In this document: positions 23,658 through 36,068 of the stretch, piece after piece
Layout of the letters: every line of letters starts with the position of its first letter
How positions within the stretch are numbered: position 1 is the first letter of the stretch
Assembly: GCA_030278955.1 (NCBI GenBank)
Contig: JAOANR010000015.1
Span: 39,898,487-39,962,486, forward strand
DNA: 64,000 nucleotides
Direction: 5' to 3'
Source: Hygrophila difformis
Taxonomy: Eukaryota; Streptophyta; Magnoliopsida; Lamiales; Acanthaceae
Program-made: the position numbers and the translations under genes
Notes under the pieces: generated by a model
What the model was told of the DNA's origin: nothing
The model's database searches: none
The model's input: the letters and a program-made list of their open reading frames with translations, nothing else

Positions 23658-26317
23658 TGTAACACCCCGATTTAATTAACTCATAATTAATTTAATTTAG
23701 TTATGGTTAATTAACAAAAGACGTAGTATGTGGATTATTTTGTAGGGAATGAAGATTTAAGTGGGGGATTAAGTGAGTTCAACTCACTAGATAATAAGAG
23801 TCAAGTGCTCAAATGGGTGCAATGTGGTCAAGACAAGTGGTGTAACTCTTTTAACCCACATTCCGACCCGAACCGAGACCCGTGACCCGACCCGGATCCA
23901 TTTTAACCCTTCAAAAATCAGATTGGGCATTGGAAAAACCCCATTTCATCATCATCATCCCTCATTCCCGTCACCTCTCTTGAAGGAGATAAGGTTCTTC
24001 ATTTTGGCTTGGAATTGGTGTTTTCTTCTTAAAATCAAGTTGGGGGATTGCTTATATAAGCTTTGGTAAGTATTTTCCTAGTTTCTACACTTGATTTTGA
24101 TGATGTTTGAGTGAGTTTTGGGGTGATGAAAGTTGATGACGAAAATTGGGTGTTTGTAGAAATTCTTGCTTTTGGTGTTGAATTGAAGCTTGGATTCTTG
24201 TTTGGAAGCTGAATTAGTGTTGAAGGAAGCTAAGGTTAGTACTTGAGACCATTTTGGTGTTGTTGATTTCAGTTTTAGAGCTTCAAATGGTTTCATGATG
24301 ATGAGATCATGTTCTTGGATGAATTTTGATGTTTGGAGCTTGATTTCTTGTTATGTAGCTTGGTATTGGTGTTTGGAGGCGTTGGGGAGCTGTATTGGAA
24401 GAGTTTGGATCATCTCAATACCAGGCAAGGGTAGAGATAGGCCTAAATGGGGGCATAATCGGTGGAATGGCCGGAAATCGCCATTTCCATCAATTCTGAT
24501 GTGTCGGCGCGCTCTTGGCGCGCCCTTTAGCCAAAATACGCGTGGGCAGCGCGTGAGAAGAACGTCAACGACGTCCTTGTCAGGACGGCGCGCAGTTGGC
24601 GCGCCTTTTCCACGAAAACCGCGCGGGCAGCGCGCGGAGACACGAACGACGCGACCTGCGTCTTTGGCGCGGGGCCGGCGCGCCCTCCTTGGGAAAACCG
24701 CGCCGGGGTGCGCGCGGGCTCCCCTGCCCGCGCGATTCGTTCGCTCGTTTTTCCGGTTCTTCGTCCTTCGTGTTTCCTTAGTTCTTCTTATGCTTCTAGC
24801 ATGCCATAACTATCATTATGCTCACAATCTATGAACCTAGTTGCGATTAGCGGTGATCTACTATGCCTTAGTTGAGATCGAGTCTTGTTTCGCTTCTATG
24901 TTGATGTGAGTGTTGGTGCCGATATGTGGGGCTTGGCACACCCTTGACACTTAACTCGCGATGAGTTGTTTATTTTGTCATGACACGTAATTTACGTATT
25001 GACATGTGTGGAATTGAATCTGATTATGTGTTCGTGCCGATATGTGGGGCTTGGCACACCCTTGGTACTTAACTCGCGATGAGTTGTTGATGCCGATATG
25101 TGGGACTTGGCATACCCCGGATTATACTTAACTCGACGAGTTGTTTATTATGTCCTGATGCGTTGGTTTGCGTATGGACATGTGATTGAATTGAATCTTG
25201 ATATCTGTGATGATATCTGAATATCTGTGATGATATGTGAATATCTGTGATGATATGTGAATATCTGTGATGATATGTGAATATCTGTGATGATATGAAA
25301 TGCCACGACGGTAGGATACGCTATGCTTACGAATCGGTATCCGATGAGGGACATAGTGGGATCGCTACCCAGAAGCATTGAGACTGAAAAGGATTCATAT
25401 CCTAGTCTGATTTTGGCTGGAAAGGGCTCATGACCCTTAGCCTGACCCGCTTGCCGTAAGCCACGATCTCAGCTGTTAGTGTCCGCGGCGGGGGCACTGT
25501 GGGTATGTCTCTCGACCATTAAGGGGTGTGGACCCTTATATGGGAGGGAATACCGACCATGGTACCTAGGTGCGCGCTAGACATGCTTATGTGTTGCATT
25601 TAGGGTAGATAGACATTTTAGGTCATAACATTTCATCTCATCATCCATCATTCATCTTATTTGCAGTGGTTGAAGCACCGGTATGGGACGGTGTGATGTT
25701 TACTTATTTGCTCTGCTCAATTTTTATGTTATGCCTAATAAATGTTTAAAAACGAAATATATCTCCACCTATATGTATAAATATACTTCTAGGGAATCAA
25801 GTTAATTCTTGTTTCCCCTTATGCCGATTCTTCTATTCTTGCTCAGTACCTTGTACTGACCCTTGCTATGTTTTCATGTATAGATATTCCCGGGGAGGAC
25901 GCAGAGCCTGAGCACGATGTGGGGTTTGGGGATGAGTGATCTACCTAGGGATGCATTAGCATGTTGTGGACTTATGTGCTTGACTTGAATAATATGCTAT
26001 GACTTATTACCTAGTCTCGTACTGTTGTGGTACGGATCGGTACACTATATTCTGTCTTGTGTTTAACTTGATATCTCTGACAGGTGAGATGAGACTGATT
26101 TGTCGACTGTTATGTCGCATAAATAAGGCTTGTAAGCCGGACGTCTGTTATGATGTGAGGTTTCTTTTCTGGATTTGTACTCTGATATTATGATTTATTG
26201 GCTTCCTGGTTACTTGGCTACGTGTTATTGATCTTAAATTGATTGGCCAACAGTTTAAGAGAGGTAACACGGCCGTGACGTCACAGAAATTTGGTTTTAA
26301 ATTTTTGGGGCGTTACA
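23658..26317 (+). repeat. 3' LTR of the gypsy element
   Basis: 2660 bp, near-identical to the 5' LTR. The 19-bp length difference is explained by one extra 20-bp minisatellite unit (about 25198-25297), a 2-bp deletion near 25134 and one inserted G near 24708. Confidence 0.95.
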
Positions 26318-26322
26318 CTTCA

Positions 26323-26703
26323 ATTCCTCTATATCGAAATGATTCCATCGAAAATCGACTCCTGCTGCATCCTTAAACTACCAAGTGCACCAATTCCCCA
26401 CAAACAATGAATTTCTATTTCTCAATGTAAAACTTTCTTAAATATATTTATATTTTTCCTTTTAAACTTTGAACAATGGGGGATCTGTGAAATTTATTGC
26501 TATAATATTAGTATTGTATGAACTTATTTTAATTGTATAGAGAGAGGGCGTCAAATTCACCCCTAGGTTAGACGGTATCTAAATCACAATTTCCCATATA
26601 AATAATTTTTACTGGGGTTATATCATACTCCGTCACTCAAATCTCAATAGTTGAGTTATTTTTTCTACTGGTTCCTTGAGCGGTGGAAGAATACTGGTGT
26701 TTT
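26323..26703 (+). pseudogene. F-box 3' fragment split by the retrotransposon
   Basis: The first 55 bases (attcctct, then aatgattccatcgaaaatcg) match the end of the F-box pseudogene at 27310-27363 and join to 17677-17698 across the retrotransposon. They are the remnant of a second, tandem F-box copy. The rest is AT-rich without recognisable features. Confidence 0.65.
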
Positions 26704-27372
26704 ATGGCCTCCCACTACGCCGCGTTAGTCCCATATGATCTTCTTGAAGAAATACTGTTGAGGCTTCCTGTAGAACCGTTCCATGATTCTCAATGATCGG
26801 TTCGTAAAGAGGCACCTGGAGCATTTGGCAAGGGATGGGCACACAGAGTCCTCGTCCTCATCAACTCCCATGCAGCACCAGTCATGGCTCACTATCTTTA
26901 AATAATTTGGTGAGTGAACTTCGCCCACATTTCATTGAATTAAGTGATATTGTGTCCGTGTTGCCTTCATCTGTTGATCTGGTGGGTTCTTATAACGGGT
27001 TGATTTGCTTTTTAGTGAATAAACATAAATTTTATATGGCTCGTTTTTAAGAAATTTTAAAAGATTACCATGCATAGATGATGGATTGGAGGTGAAGGAT
27101 GGTGAGGCTAGCCGCTTTGGGTTTGGTTACGTGGAATCCACAAAGAGCTATAAAATTTTTGGAGTTTGTTTGGGCCTGCGGGTGAGTATCAGTCCTTCAG
27201 GGGAGTTTATTGCTTGAATTCAAATTTTTGGAACCTTGTCGAAGAAAGGGACATAAATGATATAGTTAGAGCACACCAAAGGGGTCAATTGGTAGATTTC
27301 ATCTCAAGTGCTTCAACTCCTCTCTATGGGAATGATTCCATCGAAAATCGACTCCTCCTGCATCCACTATAG
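26704..27372 (+). pseudogene. F-box (F-box-associated type) pseudogene
   Basis: It opens with MASHYAALVPYDLLEEILLR, a clear F-box start. After PVE a deletion removes part of the F-box core and shifts the frame. The next pieces, in different frames, are NDRFVKRHLEHLARDG, VGSYNGLICFLVN, RFGFGYVESTKSYKIF and VYCLNSNFWNLVEERDI, all typical of plant F-box-associated proteins, ending with ENRLLLHPL and a stop. Such proteins act as substrate receptors in SCF ubiquitin ligases. Several frameshifts and deletions mean no functional protein can be made. Confidence 0.8.
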
Positions 27373-27484
27373 AGGACCTATGTCAATTTACTTATACAAC
27401 ACCAACTCTTTGATGTTGGTTAGCTTTTAAATTAACAAATCTTTAGTGCACAAGGATATTTAGGTTGACAGTGCCAACCATACA

Positions 27485-27789
27485 TTATTTATGCGATAGA
27501 AAGAAAAAACTTTTATAAATATACAATACAATTACAATATTATTTCTATAACTAAGACAATGATCACTCACTTCTCAACACTCACTATCACTACTCAATA
27601 CTACAATTGAAGGGGCTCACCTATATTTATAGGATAGGCAGACTTTCTAGAGTATTCTAAAGAAATTTTTGTTAATACTAATCAAGATTATTCTAAGGAG
27701 TTCTACATAAGTCATTTTCTTTATTTTTCTAGAATATTCTATTTAATGCACATATAATTTTATTTCAATTTTGCATTAATTTCTAACAA
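27485..27789 (-). mobile_element. Possible solo LTR, copia-like
   Basis: Read on the minus strand, it starts tgttagaaattaatgc, has a TATA-like tataaatatagg, and ends around tctatcgca. This resembles a short copia LTR. Clean matching 5-bp duplications were not found, so the left boundary is uncertain. Confidence 0.4.
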
Positions 27790-28697
27790 TTATTTTTTAA
27801 AAATTTTAAGATGGCCATTATGGGCTCAAACCTGCCTTCTGTATTCTGTCTGTCTTGTCGTATTCTACCGCGCTTCTCGTATTCTATAAGGCGGTTTCTT
27901 GACTTCATCATCTCACTAGTTTTCTTTAATCCCCTCTTCTATTTTCTTTTCTTATTTTTTTTTTCTTCTTTCGGTTGCATATTTTTTCCATATGAAGATG
28001 AAGACGGGGATAACTTCTTAGATTTTTGAACAGTTATAATTTATATTCCTTATTATTTGTTTTGAACTTAAGATTTTAAAGAATTATGAAATATTTTAAA
28101 TTGTTTTGAATTTATATTTTTAGATGTTTTAAAAACATTTAATATATCTTAATTTTTTAATATATTACATATTTCGTATAAATTTATATATTTTTCAATT
28201 GACGCTTTAATTTTACGCATTGAGGCTTAAGCCTTGTGAGGCACTACAAAATTACACCACCTCAAAAGTCGTACTTTAAAACATTGAACTTAAGTGACCC
28301 TTGCACTTCAGGGAGTTGTGATTTCCATAGTTGGTTTGACACTATTTGCGAAAGTGATTTGCTTGGAACAATTCAAGGAAGTCCAGCACTGAGAAAATGG
28401 TCATCTTGTATCTCGTGCTCCCAAGACCCAAGACAGGCTCTATCTTCTACCTTTTTTTTTTGAGAAAATGTAAAGTTCCCAAATAACACAGTGAGTTGGT
28501 ACCTTCTCCGAAAAGTGAGGTAAGCATCAAATTAGTTCATTGTGTCCCTCCCCATGTCTCATGAGATTCCCTGTCATATTTGTGATTATCAACAGGAAGA
28601 AAATTATGCAAGGCATGGGGACGAAGAATATCAGTGCTACTGCAATTGGAGTATGTTGCTTTATAGTAGCAGCAGGTTGGTATGCTCAATTGGAGTA
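27790..28697. other. Intergenic DNA
   Basis: AT-rich. No gene recognised. Confidence 0.4.
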
Positions 28698-29555
28698 TTT
28701 GCTTGTCAAATAGCCGCCATGTAGGGTGGCGGTGGCGGGTTTATAGCCTACCGCCACGCTTTACCAGGATTTGCCACGGCATATGCCGTGGCGGGGATGG
28801 CGGCCATGGCGGTTCTTTTGATTTTTTCCCCTTTTTTTCTTGTTGGGCCCCGATCCAAACAATATTTGGGTCATATTTTTACCCAAATAGACCAAAATTG
28901 GAGTTAGAAACCCTCAAACCCTAACCTGAGCACAGCAGTGGGCTTCACAATCGGCAGATTCTTGCTCAAAACACCTTACCAGCGAGCTCCAGCCTCCAGC
29001 GACCTCCAGCGACCACCAGCGACCTCCAGGGCGGCGACTCCGGCGAGCAATAAGTTCTCTCAGCTTTTTTTTTTTTTTTTTTTTTTTCCCTCTGTTCGTC
29101 GCACTGCTCTTTTTTTTTTTTTTCCCTTTTCTCCCTGTTTTGTTTTTTTCTTTCTCCCCCTATTTTTATTCTATTACAGTAAGTTGCTTTGTCTGCTATG
29201 TTCATTTTACAGAAAGTTTGTTGTTCTTTTTTTTTTTTTTTTAACCATTCTGTCTGCTATGTCTGCTATGGTTTATTGTTCATTTTTTCAAGTAAGTTTT
29301 ACAGTAAGTTTGCTCCTTAGTTGGGGTAATGATGAGTATTGTGGGTGTTTAAGACTTAAGTATTTTATGAACTTTATTTTGAATGTTTTTATTAATTCTT
29401 TTCTATTTTTTAGTATTTTTATTAGTATTTTTATAATTAAATTTATTTTTAAATTTAATATATTTGGTGTCCGCCATAACCCGCCACGCCATTCGCCATA
29501 ACCCTATGGCGATATTTTGGCTTTCTGCCATCCACCATTGATAACATTGCTAATG
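28698..29555. mobile_element. MITE with GGCGG/CCGCC subterminal motifs
   Basis: The left end ttgtcaaatagccgcc and the right end read inward (tgttatcaatggtggatggc) are imperfect inverted repeats. Repeated tggcgg/ccgcca words lie inside both ends. The middle holds ccagcgacctccagcgacca-type short repeats (about 28980-29035) and long T-runs. No clear target duplication was found, so superfamily (probably hAT) and ends are provisional. A 187-codon open frame here is low-complexity. Confidence 0.5.
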
Positions 29556-32071
29556 AGTAAATTTTTGTTGATTTTATACTACAATTTATGTTTCAAACAC
29601 AGAGAGTGATTGACAAATTCTTTTGAATGGCCTCTATAAAGTCTCTAGTGGTAAAGTATGGTAATTCATCAGATGCCCTACATTGTGGCCTTTTAAAAGA
29701 ACTTTTTTAAATATATACTCCATATAATTAATCTGTGCCTTCTGGATATTGCGGGTTAATATGTAGTATGGCTTCTAAATCTTATAAATTGTTGGTGGGA
29801 CATTTGTGGAAGTGAAAGCTTCAACATTCTTTTTCATTCTGCTTGATTTATGCATTGCATTTCTCTTATAGGATATCACCTTACTCCAAGTTATACCAAC
29901 TCTGCTGTAAGCAGTATATGTAGTATGCCACTAATTTACATGTTTCATTACGATGGAAAGTTTCAATTAATTTTTCTTAACTGATGATGATAAGTGACTG
30001 GATTCAAGGCATTGTTAGGTTTGATACTATTTCCTTTACATAATGTTTCTTCAATTGGTTCAATAATGTATAGTTTTCACCTTCTATGGACAAATGTACA
30101 ATTTTTGTAAGAAGACATATTAAATCCTACTAGGTAAGTAATTATTGAATTGACTCTTGTTTAATGTGGTAATTCCTATATCTTGTAGGGGAAGTATGCA
30201 TGGGAATTGATATGAAAGAAGTACACTATTCAGTATTCAGTAGGTGCAGATTATCAGTGGAGTTTTATGTTGATGAAAAGGAAAAAAAATTCTGGATTAC
30301 CATAACAGGGAACTTAGGACCGTGTTTTGGAAAGAACATTTTCGTCATTGAACACAATTCTACTACTATAATCATCCTTATCATATTAATAAGATGTGTG
30401 AAATGCTGGATTAAAAGAATTGGTTCCCCCCACAACAGCTTAGGCTTTGATGTGAAATTGTCAAATTGATTGATGACTTTGCTATTGGGATATTTTTTAA
30501 GCTTGTGTGCTTTATTAAATTGCTCCCTCCCTTTTATTACTATGTAAAGATTATCCATTTTGGGGCTATAATTGAATCTTCAATTAAATGAAGTCTGGTA
30601 CCACCATTTGTTCTTGTTTATTATAGAATCATTTGTGACTAATGCTCAATCTTCATTTCTTGGTTGGAGGTTCTTTAGAGCAATGGGAGATTGCTTATAG
30701 TGTAATGTCTTTGGTAGAATCATAGTATTAGAAATTAAAATGTTAAGACAGTGATTCATTTGCTGATTTGAGGCAACACGAAGGTAGGCCCCACATTTAG
30801 ATTTGAAATAATAATGTGAAACTGAATCTGTAACGCGTGGTGTGGTTATTAGAAATGAAGATGATAAGTTGACTTCCACTTTTAGACTGGCGCGTGTCCT
30901 TAACGTGTCATCAGGTTTCAGGGAAAATATGGTTATAAATATGCATATGAGAAAGAATTTGCTAGGGTTATTTGGGGCCAAAATCAGTGGCGGCGGCATA
31001 GAAATTTGTGGTGTGCGTTTCCTTAGAATTGATGATAGATCAGCATCCATCTGAGAGGAAAACGAAAGAAGATAGGAAGACGATACGTGGAAAAGGATAT
31101 GAAGAAATGGTTTGTATAATCATTGATTAGAAGAGCGACGGAATGAAGGTATGAAGAAAAGGATTTGTGCTGTTTGTGTATCTCTATGTTTATGGTGTCA
31201 TGATAATTTTCCGAAGCACTTTATTTATCAATTCTTTGTTGACTTGAGAATCAATTCCGATTTTATACCATGATTATTTCTCTATTTGAATTTGAAAATT
31301 CATTGCTTATTTCTCTAAATTAAAGGGCTGTACTTATTTTTACTACCCATCTTAAGTAATATTTTTCTGTAAGAGAAATCTAATCATGAAGATCTGTTTA
31401 TCAACTGTTAATTTATGACTCGTAGTTTTAAACATTAGCGTCAAGATTATTATAGAGAAGCATATTAATTGTATAAATCCTATGGCATTTCTAATTATTA
31501 AATCAAAGCTCATTACTGCAGGCATGCACTTGAAGCTATTTGTTATCTGATCTGGGATTCATTTGTCTATTTTACATTTACCACTGTGATTGTGTAGCGC
31601 TGCTGTCTGTTTCTGTTAATTCTACATGGCATCAGTTGTTTTTGGTAATGGTTATTGATGATAAAATTGATGCTGATGCTGCCACATTGAGCCTTTTACA
31701 TATTCATTGTCAAATTATTAGTGTCTTTTATTTTATTTGTCTCTGCTTTGCATTGATGATATATGTGATGAAACTATTTCATCTGTATGAAAGAACAAGG
31801 CCCAAATATGAAGAGCTTAACGTGATGTTTTTCTTATTTCATTTTACAGGATGGGGCCTATTAGAGCTTGAGTAACATATATTAGTCCTCCAAATAGAAA
31901 GATGAGGGCTGTTTGTCTGCTTCTCAATTTAAGTTCAGATGCAAATGGCATGGTTGGTGAGTTATTAATGTCACATATCTGAAAGCTGAATCATTGTGAG
32001 AAGGCTTTATCCTGTTTCATCGCTGTTAAAAGCATTGTTTAAAAACGGGGGTTTAATTGTTGCACTGGTTG
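29556..32071 (+). other. Region upstream of the F-box gene
   Basis: No coding exon recognised. A plausible 3' splice site (ttttacag at 31842-31849) and the short GATGGGGCC-start segment after it could be part of a 5' UTR exon of the F-box gene. Open frames at 30200-30469 and 31540-31875 show no recognisable domain. Confidence 0.35.
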
Positions 32072-33522
32072 ATGGACACTGCCCGGAAACGTCGCAGAAC
32101 TCTTGAAGATCTGCCAGGGAATCAAGTGCCCTTGCAAAATAATGATGGGATAGACCATATAAGTAATTTACCAACTGAAGTCATATGCCACATCCTATCT
32201 TTCCTCCCAACGAAAGATGTAGTCCGCACCAGTGTTCTGTCCACCAGATGGAAAAACCTTTTACCTTGGATTCCTGACCTCATGATCAAATTGGAGGATC
32301 AGGACCCTTCATCCTTGCACCTTTTCCCAGCTTCTGATACATCCATAATCAACTTCAAGAATTTTGTGGACAGGTTGCTAAATGTCACTTTGTATAGCTT
32401 GCCTAACAAGCCACCCTCTGTCTTTAGCTTCAGTTTGACTTGCAGTAAAATCAATGACGGGCAAGAGATCGCTAAATGGATTACTGCTGCTTTGAAACTC
32501 AATATCAAGATGATAAAGCTTCGTTCCTTCGTGAGCAAGAACTCAGACTTTTTGCTTGCCAGTCTTTTTGGGGCCAATATTATCACTTTGTTGCTGTCAC
32601 TTGATTTTTCTGGTGATCTTCCCGAATTCAGGTTCAGTCTACCGAACCTTAAAACTCTGGTTGTTAAGGGTATGAGGTCTGATGTTATTAATGCTCTTCT
32701 GGAAACCTGTCCTGTGCTCCAAACGTTAAAAATGTGGTGCTGTTATTGCTCTCAAGGAGGTGTGTTTTATATCTGCAAACCATCATTGAGGTCTGTGGAG
32801 TTCATTACTAACAGGTCCATTCGTGTTGGTGAATTTTTGCTCAATGTTCCAAATCTCGAGTGTATAGAATATCAAGGCTTCTTGCCTCGCCAATTTTCCG
32901 CAAAAAGTATGGAGTTTCTTCAGTCAGCTTGCTTTTATCTTGACGAAAGTTGCACTGCACATCCAGAGCCCTATGAGCCAACATATGCGCTTATTAAAGC
33001 TTGTGCTAATGTTGAGAAGTTATCACTATCAGGAAAAATCATGAGAGTGAGCTTCTATGTCCATCTTAACGTTTGCTTTGACAATCAGTTGCGTTGGTAA
33101 AGGTTGCGATAATAAAAAGAATTCATTTTTTATTTTTCTTGCAGCTGCTTTGTGATTACCCTCATCCACTGCCCAGGTTTGATAGACTTTTATGTTTGAT
33201 CATGCCAGAGATGGATTCAAGTGGGTGGGAATTACTTCCCAAGTTGCTGGACTCTGCCCCCAATATCAAAACTTTGGTTTTAGAATCAGTATGTCTATAC
33301 ATAGTTTTTCTCAATTTTGTATTGCTTTTCTTTTTACTACTTAATTGAATTATATATTTCTTTGATGGTTCTTTTACTCTCCAGGGTTTTGACCATAAAA
33401 GCTACAAGCATCTTAAGGCTTCTGTGGACAAGTCATTTTCCATTTGCCTAACCCGACATGGCCAAACCCGCTACAGCTTGGTGTTTGGGAGGAAAACCAC
33501 ATGCTCTGCAATGCACCCCTGA
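32072..33522 (+). CDS. F-box/LRR protein
   Basis: Three exons, 32072-33046, 33145-33288 and 33385-33522, join in frame to give 418 aa. I chose the ATG at 32072 (MDTARKRRRTLEDLPG). An F-box lies at about residues 28-68 (ISNLPTEVICHILSFLPTKD, then STRWKNLL), followed by diverged LRRs such as FSLPNLKTLVVKG and VPNLECIEY. F-box proteins pair with SKP1 in SCF E3 ubiquitin ligases, and the LRRs bind the target; the target here is unknown. Related plant proteins usually end in an FBD domain (about 50-80 aa). Here the third exon ends after RKTTCSAMHP with no recognisable FBD, so the gene may be truncated or the last exon mis-spliced in my model. A basic RKRRR patch near the N-terminus may be a nuclear signal. 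Confidence 0.82.
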
Positions 33523-35209
33523 TATCAAAACTTCCATTATTTGAGGTAAGGGTTCTCTGGGATTGTTCTCTTAAAAGATGCAGTGAAGGCATATCAGTTT
33601 TTTTAAGGATTTTTCCGGTCAGAAATGGTTCTATAAGGATTTTCAAGAAATGTTTTCTTCAAACTATGCAGCCAAGACATTTTAGTTTCGTTGTATGATC
33701 TGTGCTGTAGGGGAGCAGACTCGGTCCAGTATTGCATGTCTGTGATATTGTTATTTGATTCCCCTCTGCACCCATCTCAGCTGGTTTTAGCTGTGATGTG
33801 AGAATTGATTCAGCTAGGAGTATGACTTACTAAAGTTTATTTACTTCCTCCCTGGTTCACAATTTTTATGCATTTGCACGTGTTTTTTTCTTTAAAAAAA
33901 TCGATAAGGTTGTCTTTCTTGTCAGCATAGCTGTGTGGTCATCTCTTTATTTCAGGTTTTGGGAGGTGAATTAGAGGGGTAGTGCATTTTGCACCTTGGC
34001 CTTTTATAGAACCACATATAAAGTATATAAACCCATGCAGTGACCATAAATTTGTGTGTATTATATTCCTTACGCTTTTCATGTTGAGGTGGTTGGTGCC
34101 GATTTGCACTCTTGTGTTTATATGGCACTCACTGATCATGTCTTGTTGGTTGATCCTAACCCGCAAACCTTCACTATTAGTAAAGATAGGATGCTGGTAC
34201 TCACCATTCCTTGGCTGGTACAGTTTCATGTGTTCATGGCTTAAAATTTAGTATTCACTGCTTTCATTGAGGGGATAATGGGAGGAAGATTAGATGTTGA
34301 AGGGGGGATTTGTGATAGGTCCCTTTGTACGAAATACTATCGTTGATGTCTCGGTCTTGCAACTGTCACTTATCTTATGGATCATCCACTAATCTTGACT
34401 GGCTTTTGCCCCACAACTGTTGATGTAGTTACAAGTCAGAAAGCCCAATTTTTGAGCAGTTGTGTATTTCAAAACAAAATCCATAAGCTGTCATTGTTGA
34501 GAATACCTCTTCTATTATAGAAAATCGGTCATTAGTCCCATTATATAGATATGACTGTGTTTATAGGCAGAGAAGTGATCATGTCATACATAGGCAGTGA
34601 AAGCTTCTTGGCTTCATTCTCCACGTAGGAGCATTCATTCCTCTTAACACCTTGCTCGAGCTACCAACAACCTTCTAACTTATCAATGGAGCACGAAAGG
34701 CCTGTAGCAAAGCCCTGCAGATGTAGGAAGCATTGGATGAGTTCTTTTTGGAGGCAATGAATTGTGTATTGAGTTATTTATGAGAGTATTCTGTATTCAC
34801 AACTTGCATTGTTCCATGTTCATATGGAGATTACAGTGTCTAATAGCTCTATGGATGGATGTGGCTCTCACTTGGGCCACGGTTTACCTACTTGAATGTG
34901 GAGTTTAAGTAGCCCCTAGAAGCTAAATAGTAACCGACTCCATAAAAACAAGCATACATTTTTTTTGGCATTCTGCAAAGGAATATGGTTCCCATAGCCC
35001 AATGGTTTTGTTTACAATGCAATACATGGTCATACAACAAGGTAAAAGGAGAGGTTGCCCTGTAGAAAACTTTGTAGCATTCCTTGAAAGAACTACAGTA
35101 AATTCAATACCTATTTCTGCAACTATTGATTAATTAGCATCTCAAAAGTGCATATCCCGACAGGGATGTGGAAATCATATGAAAAAAAAAAAAAAACATT
35201 TAAAGAATC
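33523..35209. other. Intergenic DNA
   Basis: Includes the probable 3' UTR of the F-box gene. An open stretch at about 34056-34244 (VEVVGADLHSCVYMALTDHV) looks protein-like, but I cannot assign it and it lacks clear exon borders. Confidence 0.35.
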
Positions 35210-35523
35210 AAGCAGCAGCTGTTGTTTTGTTTTCATGATCGTCGAGATTTAAAGCTTGAAGCAACTTTTTGGCCACGATTCTGGGATTCCTCCAGGAAGA
35301 TCAAACTCCAACAATTTCCCTCGGTGGTGGTAGAATTCCTCAACAGGACGAAGAGGAGGCATGCACATGATTGTTTGACCATCCTCACCCTTGATATCAA
35401 CACAGGCCACATTGTAGTTCTTCCCACACTCGCTTCAAGTTCTTCTTCCTAGGCATTTTGCAATTCATGCTTCTTCTCGAAGTCTCAGATTGATTACCAA
35501 GTCAATATCAGTTACCCTCTCCA
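35210..35523 (-). pseudogene. Adenylate kinase pseudogene, C-terminal part
   Basis: On the minus strand the frame reads ERVTDIDLVINLRLREEA, stop, IAKCLGRRT, stop, SECGKNYNVACVDIKGEDG, then MPPLRPVEEFY, HHRGKLLEFDLPGGIPESWP, and after a one-base frameshift KLLQALNLDD. This is the LID and C-terminal region of a plant organellar adenylate kinase (ATP + AMP to 2 ADP), as I recall it. About 35 residues between MPPL and PVEEFY are missing, two TGA codons interrupt it, and no 5' part is visible. No intron is seen in the surviving piece. A T-run rather than an A-tail follows it, so a processed retrocopy is possible but not shown. Confidence 0.75.
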
Positions 35524-36060
35524 AAATTTCCTAGCATCATCAAAGCAGTAAGGAATAGAAGATGAACATACTATTTCCAACATAGAAAATAAACAGGTAC
35601 CAAATAGCAGCAGGGGAAAAACTGATGCAACAGAAGAACAATTGAAGATTGTTGCAGCATTTAATTTGTGTAGTCAACTGTCGGAATCAATTAAAAGATG
35701 AGCAAAGTAAAAGCCAATATTAAAATAGTTTTTTGGTGAAGACAAAGATTACACGTTTTAAAGCCTACTATAATGAAACTTGGAATCAACAAAAAGGAAC
35801 ACCAAGTTTTGGGGCATGTTCCGCCACCAACTCCACAAATAAACGTCTAATCAATTAACATGATATGAGTCTGATAGCACTGAATAGGCACAAAAAGTCT
35901 TTGATAATTATCTAAAATTTAGCTCACACATGAAACCTAAGAAGCGAAAAATGCAGAAATTAACAAAGTGATAGCACTGAGGCCACAAAAGTGATCCTGA
36001 ATATCCAACAATGGTGGTCCTGTGGTGTTCATATGGTTCGGCTCTCCTCGTTCATTAGTT
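35524..36060. other. Intergenic DNA
   Basis: AT-rich. No gene recognised. Confidence 0.4.
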
Positions 36061-36068
36061 ATTAACAG

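Larger units (their letters stand above)
17699..26317 (+). mobile_element. Ty3/gypsy LTR retrotransposon (Del/Tekay-like), gag-less
   Basis: A complete insertion: LTRs with TG..CA ends at 17699-20339 and 23658-26317, a PBS at 20342, a PPT at 23645, and a perfect 5-bp duplication cttca at 17694-17698 and 26318-26322. The LTRs (2641 and 2660 bp) differ by about three substitutions and three indels by eye, implying a very recent insertion. The internal region is only 3.3 kb. No gag or complete protease is visible, and pol carries in-frame stops, so it must have moved using proteins from a relative. The chromodomain-like C-terminus and ttcgaggacgaa upstream of the PPT point to the Del/Tekay chromovirus lineage. 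Confidence 0.95.

Noticed and set aside
17699..26317. Possible endogenous virus
   Set aside because: LTRs, PBS, RT-RNaseH-integrase order and chromodomain identify a Ty3/gypsy retrotransposon. No envelope or movement protein is seen.
27485..27789. Intact copia element
   Set aside because: Only one LTR-like segment is present and no internal region or second LTR was found nearby.
28938..29501. 187-codon open frame, Phe-rich
   Set aside because: Low-complexity T-runs inside a MITE.
30200..31875. Open frames of 70-134 codons upstream of the F-box gene
   Set aside because: No domain or conserved pattern, overlapping frames on both strands. Likely chance or untranslated leader.
34056..34244. 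Protein-like stretch VEVVGADLHSCVYMALTD
   Set aside because: Could not be assigned to a family and has no clear exon borders. Left as unexplained.
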